A stretch of 37,713 nucleotides of DNA. Source: Plakobranchus ocellatus. Lineage: Eukaryota; Mollusca; Gastropoda; Plakobranchidae. The notes under the pieces are model-generated. The model did no database searches, was not told where the DNA came from, and worked only from the letters and a program-made list of their open reading frames with translations. Both the position numbers and the translations under genes were made by a program. Of the stretch, positions 1 through 10,870 are shown piece after piece. Where the stretch lies: NCBI GenBank assembly GCA_019648995.1, contig BLXT01003724.1, positions 2,111,628-2,149,340 on the forward strand. The letters are read 5' to 3'. How positions within the stretch are numbered: the stretch's first letter is position 1; each line of letters opens with the position of its first letter.

Positions 1-78
1 AAAAATGGATACACGGAGATCAAGAATGAGTGAGGCTAGCAAAATGGCCAAAGACAGAGACCCAAAACAGACAAGCAG

Positions 79-1622
79 ACGTAAATGCTACGTCTTGAAA
101 TATAGGCTGTTGGTTGTGATGATATTAGGTACCCCAAACCAGCCTTTGTTTGTGCTCTCTGCCGCTTATAAATCACATTTCAATACTTTCGATACTTTTC
201 AACTGCAATATTCAACCCCATAGCTTCAAGCAATTATCTATATAATTATGCCTGATATGACATCATGTGATAGTGGAATGTGTAGACATATCCTAAAAAT
301 AGAACTACACTCTCTGTTCGATGCCATTCTTGAATCTAGTTCTGCACCAAAAATCTCAATCTATCTAAATGTAAAAATTCCCACATGTTTTTATTCAAAA
401 CCAGTTATTTCTTCAAGATTTATCAATATCAAAAGCTGAAAGGCCCAAGTAACTAAGTGCAGTTTAGAGATCTAGATCTAGATCGAGAATCTTATCTAGG
501 TCAACTGTGTTACTTTCAACTTGTAGCATTAACAATTTGGCCTAGTATCACATACTAGATATTATTCCATAATAGTTTGTTTTGGCGACTTTTAAGGGTT
601 AATAAACTTGTATTAGGACTTATTATGTTTTTATATTTTAGCGACATTTGGTCTATTTTACCGATCTTATTTTTTGGCCCTTTTTGTGGTTCCTTTTCAC
701 TGTTCACTAGAGATAGGGGAAAGTTACAAAGAGAGGTCCATTTAATGCTAAAATTCTATAATAATTTGTCATTTTGCATACAAAACGATAATTTTTATAC
801 AAAATTAAAAATCTGATGTACAGTTTCATGTTATTCAAATTTATTTACATTGATAATGTGATTTTGTATGATTTTTCAAAAATGACAGCTAACCCCAAAA
901 ATATAGCTTCTGTTAAAAAGCGTTAAATTTATTTTTAGAGGCCACTTTATTCATCAATATCCACAAAACTGTAACTCTCAGTGTCACGGAAAAAAATTGA
1001 GCATTATCTTTGAGGACTTTGCTGCACATAAAGTAAATTTCTTGATTCTCACACACATAATTTATAAAAAATGCACCTTGAAAAATGGTCTCGTGCGCAG
1101 GTCATGAAGGGGCACATTTTACGCACAAAATTAAATATTTTAAAAATTCATACCTTTTTTTGTTTGTTACAGCTATGTATAATACATCAAATTAAATGTT
1201 TTTTCAAGCTGAAAAGGCTTGGGGTAAAAATAATTAGCCCAAGCCAATATGAAAATTTGGTTTGGGGTACCAAATGATATGATTTTGTAAGAGCATGAAA
1301 CCACCCTTGTAATCACATGTAATTTTAATTTGTATAAATGCTACGTCCTGTAATATGGGCTGTTGGTTGTGATGATATGATTTTGTGAGAGCATGAAACC
1401 ACCCTTGTAATCACATGTAATTTTAATTTGTATAAATGCTACGTCCTGTAATATAGGCTGTTGGTTGTGATGATATGATTTTGTGAGAGCATGAAACCAC
1501 CCTTGTAATCACATGTAATATTAATTTGTATAAATGCTACGTCCTGTAATATAGGCTGTTGGTTGTGATGATGATGATTTTGTGAGAGCATGAAACCCCC
1601 ATGTAATCACATGTCATTTTAT
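79..1622. repeat. 98-bp tandem repeat array, interrupted by an inserted element
   Basis: Three near-identical 98-bp units lie at 1276-1373, 1374-1471 and 1472-1569, followed by a partial unit to about 1621. Each unit runs from GATATGATTTTGTGAGAGC to GGCTGTTGGTTGTGAT and units differ by a few bases. A further partial copy (about 40 bp, from GTAAATGCTACGTC) lies at 81-124, on the far side of the element at 126-1273. The array therefore originally extended to the left and was split. No coding capacity is seen. It lies downstream of the last visible ARFGEF exon, so it is probably intronic to that gene. Confidence 0.9.
126..1273. mobile_element. Non-autonomous TIR element with target-site duplication
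   Basis: The ends form an inverted repeat: TAGGTACCCCAAACCA at 126-141 and its complement, with one mismatch, at 1258-1273. The sequence ATGATAT is present directly outside both ends (119-125 and 1274-1280). The neighbouring 98-bp units contain the uninterrupted empty site GTGATGATATGATTTT, so this is an insertion and not a chance inverted repeat. The interior is AT-rich with no ORF longer than about 80 codons, so it is non-autonomous. The superfamily is uncertain: the duplication is 5-7 bp depending on where the ends are drawn. Confidence 0.8.
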
Positions 1623-1695
1623 TAAACTTTTTTAGAATGTGTTCACAAATGAAAGCACAAAGTTATTCAAAGCAAAAAAAAAAAAAAAAAAAAAA

Positions 1696-1699
1696 NNNN
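1696..1699. other. Assembly gap (4 N) next to a poly-A run
   Basis: Four N follow a run of about 22 A (1674-1695). The gap abuts the last visible ARFGEF exon, so the exon's 3' end and its splice donor are lost here. Confidence 0.95.
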
Positions 1700-1875
1700 T
1701 TCTTGTATGCCCAAAAGATTATCACCTTCTGTAGAGTTTGACATCGCAGGCAGTGGTGGAGCATTATCAGCTTCCTGCCCATTGGTCACCACTGAGTCAC
1801 TGTTGCTCATTGTATTCCCAGGACTGACAACCTCTTCTCCAGACTCATGCACAACAGATTCATCACCCCCTTCAC
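1700..1875 (-). CDS. ARFGEF1: ARFGEF exon (acidic linker), truncated by gap
   Basis: The acceptor TTGGTTCAG precedes the exon at 1875, and the phase-1 junction gives Gly. Fifty-eight codons follow, rich in Glu, Ser, Asn and Asp (for example ESGEEVV and EADNAPPLP), typical of the poorly conserved linker between DCB and HUS. The frame is open to the N gap. No GT donor is visible before it, so the exon end is unknown. The opposite-strand ORF over the same bases is a shadow. Confidence 0.75.
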
Positions 1876-4800
1876 CTGAACCAAAGCCAATGCAAAGCAA
1901 AATAAAAGTAAATTAAAAATCGTAAAACCATATCTTTTCCATCAAGCAGGGACAAACATCATGCACTTAACTTTATGCAAAGAACAGCAGGATATTCATA
2001 TCACCAAAATCATAATAAGAAAGCAGCGTTTTCCTAACTTTAGTAAAGCCCATATTTTGTTCTTGATTTTTTTTGTTTTCTTTTGATTTAGATTGTTCTT
2101 GCTTTTTCTAGGGCTTTATCTTTATCAACCTTCATGTGATAGAAGTCATTTTTATTAAGAAATTCAACACATGCCTGAACATTATGGTACATTTAAAGAA
2201 ATTTCAAAAATGCAAAACTTGTGTTAGTAATAAATGAAAGCATCCGATACTCTTAATACAAAAAAAAAAAAAATACAGCCCAATATTTCTAAAAATCATG
2301 ATGGTAGATTGATAAAATACAGGAAAGTAAAAAAAAAAAAAATAAGTGCACAGTTAAACCTCTCCCAAAGTTATTTTTATTTGTTTTCAAGTTCAAACAT
2401 TTTTTTCCTGGCAAAAGACAAGGAAAAATAAAAACTAAAAAAAATTATTGGTGCGAATCATAGAAATTCAAGATCTAGATCACAAGCTTGAATTTATAAT
2501 TTACAAAGCGTAAATATTATTTCAAGATTTTCTAATATTGTTAAGTTTCACAATTCACTGCTATGAGTACCGATTTCCACAATAAAAAGTGATAATTATT
2601 TTATATTTACAAAACATCCAAATATTCAAAAGAACTGAAAAAAGTCAAATCTAAAAAATGAAAGAAAGATAAGAAACAAAATCATATAGACAAAGCAGAA
2701 CAAAAAAATCATTTTCATGCACTGACTTCTTAACACTTATTAAATTAACTTAGAAATAGGAATTGATCAGAATATAAGTTATATGGAAGAGCTGCAATTT
2801 GATTGTTATAACAGCATAGTAACTTTTATAAATCATGAATATGCCTCATCCCAAAATAAAAGAAAATAACTAGAGCACCACTTTCCATAATGCATTAGGC
2901 CTATAAAAGTTATTGCAAGCGTCAATTTGAGTACCGAGACAAAACAAAAAAAATCTAGATTGTGTTTAACTTACCTTTAGAGGCTGCAGTGACTAAATCA
3001 TTGACGATGTTGGAAACAAATTTCTCTACCGATTCATTTTCAGGATCTTTACCTATAACATTATGATGACAAAGAATATGTAAAAATAATAAGAAAAGGA
3101 AATCCCAATTTGATCAAATAATACCAGCAATGTCCTACATTATTGCATCCATTGATACAATCCACTTATAATTATTTACATATTGGATATCATCTGGTAT
3201 TTTTCATGACCTTGCTCCACCTATGAGATTGCCCTGGCCTAGCCAACTGAAGCCAAACTAGGGCCATAACCTCAGATTAGGCCATAGCTATGTAAGCTTT
3301 GTGTTAATTAGTAGATAGTTGGTTTTAATTAGTCTTTAATGGGCTATGTATTTAGAGTGCAAATACAAAACCCTAAAATATGCAAGTTAAAATTAAATTT
3401 TCATAAGAACCAATGTCATTGATAGTTGCAAAGAAAAAACTCAAATGCATGTAATTTTATCATTTTTAAGATATCAAAATTTAATTGACTACAGTGTAAA
3501 AAAGGCTGCAAAGATTTGAAAATAAAAATGAAAATAGAAAGTTATAAACTAAGAGCAGAAAGTACTACATACAAGAACTCTCTATATGCTTCTCCACTTT
3601 TTTACACACAAGCCAGATAGGATACGAAGTTTTTGCTTTTTTTGGAAAACCGCTAACCCTTAACTTTTCTAAATATTCTATTGTCTGATGTGAGTTTGCC
3701 TCTTGTTCCCCTAGTTCAGTCCAAAATATGGAACCCAATGATATTCTGGTTTATTTTTGTTCAGGTGTAATTTACTTGGATATATATTAATTTTATCTGC
3801 AGCATATCACAGGTTTAAAATGTTTTTGTTAATAATAATCATGGGCATGTACACTACAGTTTGTTCTCAAAGTAAATGCAAAACATCTGTTTTTTTGGTG
3901 CATTTATTTTTATTGGCCTAAAAAAAATTAATATAAAATAATTAATCATGGCTCTCACAGTATGACTTAAAATTAATCCCTGCGGGATTAATGCCATGTT
4001 GTCACATGAAATCCAGATCAAGTAAAATTGACCTGAATAGTTAGAACATACGCTTTGAGATCACATATAAGACTGTCACAAACTTTATTAGTGCAGCAGC
4101 AGCAGCAGAACAACAACGAAACACTAACAACATCATCAACAACAACAATTATGACAACAATGATGATGACCACAACAATGACGATATGACAAGTATCCAG
4201 TAATCATGGCATCATCGTCTTTATCTGCATGCACACTTTGTTCACCTTCCAAAAAATTATCACTGTCAATGTCTGAGTCTACAACTATTTGTAGCATAAA
4301 AGTGTCAAACAAAGTTGCTGGCCATCTTTATATTACCAGTACTGTATTTTTCCTATTACCAGTTCTGTATTTTTGTTGCTCTCGACTAAAAATGTGGTCA
4401 CTAAAGAAAACTTTGCAAAGTCCATTTTGTGGGATTTGGTGCAAGACAGGTTAGAAAGTGAATACTTGGAAGATTTAACTCTAGAAAGCTGTACAAGCCA
4501 GGTTTTTTTTTTTGAGAGTCCTCATTTCGGGTCAATTTGATTCAATCAGTCCCACAAGGATTTACTAAGTTAGATTTTCATACACTCGTAAGACTCATAT
4601 AGGAATAAAAAAAGCACACGCAAAATGTAAATTTTGGCACTCTTGGAAAAAAAAATTGTTTAAAAAAATAGAATATAGTTTCAATATTGCCTTGGAGGCA
4701 AAAATTCTGAAGCATTAAACTAACATGTCTTGAAGCCTGAATTTGGAAGCTAAAATATTCAAAGGTACAAAATATAATTTCAATGCTGTGCATGTCTTAC

Positions 4801-7800
4801 AGACATCTGAGCTTAATCTAAAATCTACATGCCTCAAAGTGCTGTTGAAATGTCCAGTCCTTAAAACTTTAAAGTTTATTTGAGTTGCACCATAAACGAT
4901 CCTGAGTAATGCTAGGTACAAAACTATCCAGTTGATCATTATACATTTAGATATGATTTACCTGCTGTCTGTGTCTGAGAACCAGCAGCCACAGGCTCTG
5001 CACCCTTTCCCTGATCTTGCTGTGTGGAAGACAACCCATCATCTTGTCCTGCATCTTTTTCTTGTGCCTGAAAATATGATGCTGCATATTATTAATATGA
5101 AAAAACACTATGGTCTAAAAAATTCTCATTAAGCATTGGGTAATCAGTTTTACTTGTGAATACCACATGTAAATGGCAAGTTCAATAACAACATACATCA
5201 GTCACTAAAAAAACCTGAAACTGCTGTTTTAGCTTTTTGCTAGCACATGCTTCACTTCCTGAGTAGACAAGAGGCCCAATTGTGATCTATTTCAGAACAG
5301 AGCCGAATGCTGAGGTAGCAATGGGATAGATATAGCTCAAGCCCAGATAAAATACCTGTTTTTATATACATTGAAATAATGATATCTCTGGTCCCTATAA
5401 AGTTTGGCATTCTATTCAAGATTTTACTATAAAGCCCTTCTCTTCACAAACAAAATGCTATAATTCTTCTTTGAGTATCCAGCAGAATCATTTTTAAAGG
5501 GGTTTGTGTGACTTGTTTTTTGATGTGTGGAAACTGAATTTTTAAATCTTCAATTGCAAAATCATATATCTCCACTTGTGAATCATAGAATTACTTGAAA
5601 AGAGAAAATTTTAAAAGTAAATTGATTTACTTATTAAATGTATGAGGAGCATTGGTTTATCAGATGGACAACTGCACACACACACACATATAAATAGATG
5701 TACTATAGCTAGGGCAGTTGTCTTTTCATAACTTTCTACTAGTAGAAAAATAATTTTTTTGTGTGTTTTTCTTTTGCATAAAATGCAAGTTATTCAGACA
5801 GTATAACACTTAGCTTATACGTCATGTTTATATAATATTCATATAAAGACTGTTTCGGTCTCCAGATTTCAGTATAAATTTTTATAAACCAGATTTGAGT
5901 CCAGATAACTTAGGATCTAAGAGCTAGACATGATCACAGTAAAGTGAGTTATAAAATTCAACTTGTGTTGAATGTCATGTAAAAAATTTCATTGGTCTCT
6001 TTAGATCATATTCAATTTTACTTTTTAATCAATTGATATCTTAAAGCGTCTTACTTTCTATAGGCAATCTTCATCAATTTTTCATCTTTCTTTTTTCATT
6101 TTAAGATTCATTTCTTAACATTTTTATGTCTTGATTGTATCTGCTTCAAATCAATTCTGTACTGAACAATGTTCTTGCCAATGAATTGCGGCTCAATTAC
6201 TCCATATTTTAGAGTTTACAGACAGGCAAGCCCCGGTACAAGATAGAGGAGCCCTGGTAAAGCTGAATTTGATCTCATGGCCTGGGCAAGTCACAGGCAG
6301 CTTCAGGATTTGCAGCACGCAATGATGTTAAATTAATAGAACTGATTATCTGCAGTGATATATGTTTTCACTGTATCCAGGGGATTTTCAGTCAGATTAT
6401 AAATTAGCTTTGCAAAAAAGCAGTGAAATCTTTATGGTTACCTAGAGCCATAGCTCATACAACATTTTTGGCTCTTACGTGTGAGCTATGACAAAAAAAT
6501 AAGTGTTTCATGCTAGGATAATATCAAAGTATCAGTGATGACAATTCTTACCACTTTAAGCTCAAATTATCTCATAATGTTCAAAACCAATTGTAGCATC
6601 TTGCTTGTTGTTTTCTCTAGTTGTTGTTTCTTTTTCAACTTTTTATTGCAAGCAATAGTTACATTACAATACTGGGGGGAACATCTTTTTCAAATGTATG
6701 AGAACAAGAATACTTTGAAATGATCATCAACATTTTACCTCTGAGTCATGACCATTCTCTAAAACTGCAGCTGTTTTCACACCAACTTTCCCTCCATCCT
6801 TTGATTTTTCCTCATCAGCCTTTGAGCAAAGAAAAAAGATATCAAACAAAACAGCCATTTTTTTCCTTCCATGTTTGCAGATCAAGTGATTTGAAATTGT
6901 AGAAGTAGAATAAGACAGCAGAGTAAATGTGAAAAAAAAAAAAAGAAAAGAAAGAAAAACACTACTAGATTTCATTGCCTGCTTATTTTCAAGATCCTAG
7001 AATTCACTGGTGTTTTTTAGACATCTTACAACCCATTTGCAAAATTACCTGATACATTTTCAAAAAGAAATGCCAAAGCAAGGTCATTTCAACCCCTGGC
7101 CCAGTTTGATATGATTATCACTTAAACCCTGTCTTATTCTGAGCCCTTCAATTATTATTCAATGAAGTGCTCATTACAAATTATTCAGGAGTACAAATTT
7201 TTTTTTTTAATGACAAACCAGGTGTGATAAAGGTTGACTCAAAATATTGACAGTGTTGTGCTCTATCAGTGTAAGTGGTGTTAAACATTTTTTGAAGAGG
7301 CTAAAAAGGTAATGTGCTTACAATCACTTTCAATTTCAGAGAATACCAGATACTCACTTAGACAGTTGTTTATATCAGCTCTTTGTGTAATGCTACGACC
7401 TGAGCTCTGGGTTAAGTCAGAGTTATATAACTGTACATTAGACCACAAGATCTTTCCAGTTGTTTAGTATTCTAATAACCAATGAGGAACTTGAGTATAG
7501 AGCTTGCGCTTAATAACAACTTAGGAGTTTAGCACAAAACCATCACCAAAGCTTTTTTAAAGATATAAAATGAGTATCATAATGATTTTGTTACTTTATG
7601 CTGCGTACCTATTCTCGACAAGGCATACCTTTGACTCAATCTTAACAGTCATTTCATTTTCAAAAATGAATGACCCCTTTAAATTATGATTTTTAAAGAA
7701 AAAACATTGCATGGAATATATTTTAAACGATCAAATTCTCAGTTCTAAAAATCCTATAAATATATTTTATAATTTACATATAGATTGGCTTCATATGAAA

Positions 7801-10800
7801 AAATATTTGTGACCATGTGGGTAGGGTGTTTTATACCCATAGCCTTTTTAAAAAACGCAAAATTTTAATTAACTGCCACTGCAAATGGAAGCTATAGAGT
7901 GGCAAAAGCTGCACATCAGGCACTGTTGTTACTATTGCCACCTCCCTCAGAGTAGAATCTTCTATTCATATCACATTTAGTGATTTAGAAGAAATACAAA
8001 GCTTCAAAAAAGAAGACCCACTGCTTGAGTCTCCATACGACTGAAGATAACATTGAGCATCTGTGTGAGGGTGGCTTTAGCTGTGAGGCGGTTCACCAGA
8101 TTTTTGCTTGCGAGGTATATGTTGTAACAGGTGCGGACAGTCTGCAGAACTGTCCCTTCATGGATCTCACAGGTTGTAGATGTCACCACTGTCAGGAGGG
8201 CCTGAAGAAAACACAACAGAATCTTTCACAGTAGAGCAAAACAAGTGGAAATATTGCTTTACTGCTTTTAAACTTTACAACTGTCATAGAGTCATCCAAT
8301 ATCTGCACAATCAGTGGGTCCAACACAGGGGAGTGGGGGGTGGCCACAACACTGTAACATAGGTAAAATTAGCAAATATTTCAAAAGTATTTTGCTCATG
8401 GAAATAAAAAGATTGTGAAAACAGCATAAACTCAACACTGAAATCTTTAACCTTATGCCATATTTTTGCTGAAAAAAATTCAGCTTTGAAAAAATTAAAA
8501 CAGCTCCAGATTCAGTCATCCATTTGGAAGCTGTTTACTCATCATCTTCGTTATTAACTTTGCCTAAAAAAAAAACCACACACACACACAAAAAAAAAAC
8601 CCTGATGATTTTTTACTAAGTCTACACAGGAATGTACCTTACACCTTTTTTATAGAATAAAAAAGAACTGTTTTCTATGTATATTTCTCAAAAGATTTTT
8701 TTCCTTTTGCAATTTACAATGTAAGAATAAAAAAGAAGTCTATCATAAGCCTCAGTTTACCTTAATAATCTGTAACTGTACTCCTTCATCTGTCTGAGGC
8801 CCGTTGAAACAGCCACATATTGTCTCTACAATCCGGTCAATCAAACGTTTTCCAGGTGTTGTTGTATCTGGAGTGTTTCCAGTAAGGTGGCCATAGGCTA
8901 TAAGTTTCTGTATTAAGTTCAAAATCAATTACTGAGTGTCAATTATGAAAATGGAACAGATGCTTTTGATTGAAGGATTTAACTCACAATTAACATTTTG
9001 TAAGGTACAATACTCATGACATCTTTCTCATTTTCAAGCTACAGAAAATGATAATTGGCAACTGCTCCAAGGAAAAAAAAATTGATTACTATGAATTTAC
9101 TCTGCATGAAGCTTATAAATAGATTTTGCTAAAATTTCATTAAAAAAAAAAACAGCTTTCAGCATTAAAGTGACACACAATTATGACATCTAGATATAAT
9201 GTCAATACAATGTATTCATTCTTCTTTTTTTTTCTGTCTAAAAATCCTAGCATATGTGATAAAAATTACTTAGATTGACAGAAATTGGGGAGTTCTGCTA
9301 AATGTGATGATAGGAACAATAATTTTACTTCCTAACTATCCAAAATCTTTTTTTCAGACAAATTTAAGAATTGCACAGATAAGTAACATGCTTTTATTTT
9401 AACATTTCTGGGAAATGTACAACATATCCAGAGCCCAGGACACACTAACTTGTAAACAATCCAATGCAATATTGACTATTCGGGGACATTTTGACTGGCA
9501 AGCAAGTTCAAAAGGAAGAAAATATTTGTCTGCCTCCACAAACCCAGCTTGTTTAGGCTGAGGGAGAGCAGAAGATGACGATTCAGAACTGGTAGTGACT
9601 TCAACCCTGGAAAACAAATACACGTACAAAGAATAGTTTTAAGTAATAATGAATACTGATTATATATATTTCTTTTCATTAAACAGCAATGAAAAAAAGG
9701 GAAAAAGATATGTTTAAATGTGAAATCATCAATAAATTAATATTTCTATGACAATAACAAAAAGACATTGACGTTTTTACAAATGAACAATTGACAAAAT
9801 TTGTAATAAAATATAACTCACGTTTTCTTGCTTTCATTTTTCAGTTCATCTGAGGAAAAATGAAAAATCCATTCAATGCAACTACTTCAAAGCATTACAA
9901 ACAAAATAGATCCAGTGGGTTTTTTTTTTAAGGAGAAGAATTTCAATTAGGTATTTACAACTATTTATTTTCAAAACATTTCTGAAAACAGGAATGCAAA
10001 AAAACCACACATTTAAAGAACTCTTAGTACAAATGTTTCTAGATCTGAATAACAAATTTGTAAATGCTCATTGTAAATAAAAGCTTAACATTGCTGTATG
10101 AATCATCAATTATCAATTTATGATTCATACAGCAATGTTAAGCTTTTATTTACAAGTACAAAGTCAATATCAACAAATCAAAATAGTCAAGGATCCACAT
10201 GAATTATTTTCTCATTGATATCTCAGTCAGAAAGACCTATGCAAGCTTGATGCTTTCACTCCATTCCTGAATGAAATAAATTCAAGCAAGCTCCTCTCTT
10301 ATCATTCAATTCAACAGTCATAATTTATTTGGCACTATTAGTGAATCAATACTACTAAATACTTTAAAAAATTATACTTCAGTCCTCTCATAAACAAAAC
10401 AGTAATGGAAGTGTGTGTGTGTATCTGAGTGAAAAAGAGTTTGTACACTCCCCCATGAATGAGCATTTACAAATTTGTTATTTTTGTACTACTGGTGTTT
10501 TAACACTTGTAAGTATAATATTTAAATGTTGAATCTACAATTTAGAAAGTTTGTGGTTACGTACATTAAGTACCAAGTGAAGCTAAATTTTGTTGATACT
10601 GCTCTCATAGCAATAGAGATTTATAAGTATCTCAGGCAAAATAACAAAATATTGTCCTCATAGATTATGATACACAAAAGGTCGTTTCTTAAAATCCAAA
10701 CTAGGCATAATTTTTTCTAAAGGTTTTCTTAGCTACAAATATTCTAGCTCTCCCAAAAATCTGAATTCCTTACCTAAAGCTCCTTCACAGGCTTTTTTCA

Positions 10801-10870
10801 GCTGAGAGTGGTATGCCTTTTTAATCTCCTTATCAGATACAATTTTTTCCAAAGCACGAGTAAGAAACAT
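1700..10870 (-). CDS. ARFGEF1: ARFGEF1/2 (BIG) ARF guanine-nucleotide exchange factor, 5' part
   Basis: Gene-level entry; exons are listed separately. BIG proteins catalyse GDP-GTP exchange on class I ARFs at the trans-Golgi and endosomes through a central SEC7 domain. About 350 residues are encoded here: the N-terminal DCB (dimerisation/cyclophilin-binding) region, residues 1 to about 203, followed by a low-complexity acidic linker. Diagnostic stretches include [60 protein letters not shown] and [23 protein letters not shown] is closer to vertebrate BIG1 than BIG2, but invertebrates usually carry one orthologue. Exon phases join without frameshift (1,2,0,0,0,0,1,1). HUS, SEC7 and HDS domains are not in the window. 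The true start may lie upstream of 10870, because residues before this Met (KKST) also resemble the family N-terminus. Confidence 0.93.
2975..3052 (-). CDS. ARFGEF1: ARFGEF exon (linker, [11 protein letters not shown] segment)
   Basis: 78 bp. The acceptor ATGTTATAG lies at the 3052 side and the strong donor GTAAGT at 2974. Phase 1 at both ends; 25 full codons encode [11 protein letters not shown] then [14 protein letters not shown]. An amphipathic helix of this type (IVxDxV) is found at the equivalent place in animal BIG linkers. Confidence 0.8.
4962..5067 (-). CDS. ARFGEF1: ARFGEF exon (Gln/Ala-rich linker)
   Basis: 106 bp. Acceptor TATTTTCAG and donor GTAAATC; starts in phase 0 and ends in phase 1. 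Encodes 35 codons, [11 protein letters not shown] followed by a Ser/Gln-rich stretch ending QTQTA. Not conserved enough to identify alone; the call rests on splice sites, phase agreement with both neighbours and position. Confidence 0.7.
6739..6819 (-). CDS. ARFGEF1: ARFGEF exon (Lys/Glu-rich linker)
   Basis: 81 bp, 27 codons, phase 0 at both ends. The acceptor is a T-rich tract ending TTTGCTCAAAG and the donor is GTAAAA. Encodes [13 protein letters not shown] and then [10 protein letters not shown] polar linker sequence placed between the DCB exons and the next linker exon. Confidence 0.7.
7629..7676 (-). CDS. ARFGEF1: Tentative 48-bp ARFGEF exon
   Basis: Between an AAAG acceptor and a good donor (AAAG|GTATGC) lie exactly 16 open codons, [16 protein letters not shown], in phase 0 at both ends. 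Insertion keeps the reading frame and runs into the following Lys/Glu-rich exon. The acceptor's pyrimidine tract is interrupted, so this may be an alternative cassette exon or a chance match. Confidence 0.4.
8022..8201 (-). CDS. ARFGEF1: ARFGEF exon (DCB core)
   Basis: 180 bp, 60 codons, phase 0 at both ends; acceptor TTTTCTTCAG, donor GTGGGT. Encodes [34 protein letters not shown] and [20 protein letters not shown], which agree nearly residue for residue with vertebrate BIG1/BIG2 DCB helices. One of the strongest identifications in the window. Confidence 0.95.
8761..8907 (-). CDS. ARFGEF1: ARFGEF exon (DCB core)
   Basis: 147 bp, 49 codons, phase 0 at both ends; acceptor CTTAATACAG, donor GTAAAC. 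Encodes [30 protein letters not shown] and [13 protein letters not shown], all hallmark BIG-family DCB sequence. The exon runs straight into ALLT of the next exon, as in vertebrates. Confidence 0.95.
9450..9606 (-). CDS. ARFGEF1: ARFGEF exon (start of DCB)
   Basis: 157 bp; phase 2 at the acceptor (TTTTCCAG) and phase 0 at the donor (CAA|GTTAGT). Encodes [20 protein letters not shown] and then [20 protein letters not shown], ending [21 protein letters not shown] is a family signature. The Ser-rich start corresponds to the variable segment before the DCB domain. Confidence 0.93.
9822..9849 (-). CDS. ARFGEF1: ARFGEF 28-bp microexon
   Basis: A 28-bp exon between acceptor TTTTTCCTCAG and donor GTGAGTT. 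Its phases (1 in, 2 out) exactly bridge the flanking exons and give [10 protein letters not shown] across the junctions, matching the EEIK-type helix that follows ACEVAL in vertebrate BIG proteins. Too short to be found by ORF search. Confidence 0.82.
10048..10482. mobile_element. Inverted-repeat (foldback/MITE-like) element in an ARFGEF intron
   Basis: Two nested inverted repeats. The outer pair is a perfect 25-bp match between 10048-10072 and 10458-10482 (core ACAAATTTGTAAATGCTC). The inner pair is a perfect 36-bp match between 10071-10106 and 10120-10155, with a 13-base loop; it overlaps the end of the left outer arm. No ORF lies within. No clear target-site duplication flanks 10048 or 10482, so the element boundaries are inferred. 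Confidence 0.6.
10774..10870 (-). CDS. ARFGEF1: ARFGEF N-terminal exon (start uncertain)
   Basis: Encodes [20 protein letters not shown] then [12 protein letters not shown], with donor GTAAGG and phase 1 at the end. The Met chosen is the one in the conserved [10 protein letters not shown]. Upstream the frame stays open for about 20 codons to a TAA and includes VTKKST, which resembles the residues before this Met in vertebrate BIG1. The real start may therefore be in an upstream exon spliced to AG sites near 10888-10900; a candidate ATGGCGG lies near 12990. Confidence 0.85.

Larger units (their letters stand above)
1876..10773 (-). other. Introns of ARFGEF
   Basis: The gene-free stretches are introns of roughly 0.5 to 1.9 kb, AT-rich with simple repeats: a CAG/AAC-rich stretch at about 4094-4200, AC runs near 5674-5690 and 8576-8591, and many A or T runs. 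A slightly GC-richer patch at 6220-6310 has no splice-bounded ORF that I can support. The 9850-10773 intron holds the inverted-repeat structure described separately. Confidence 0.6.

Noticed and set aside
8025-8234. Plus-strand ORF over the ARFGEF DCB exon
   Set aside because: Shadow of the strongly conserved minus-strand exon.
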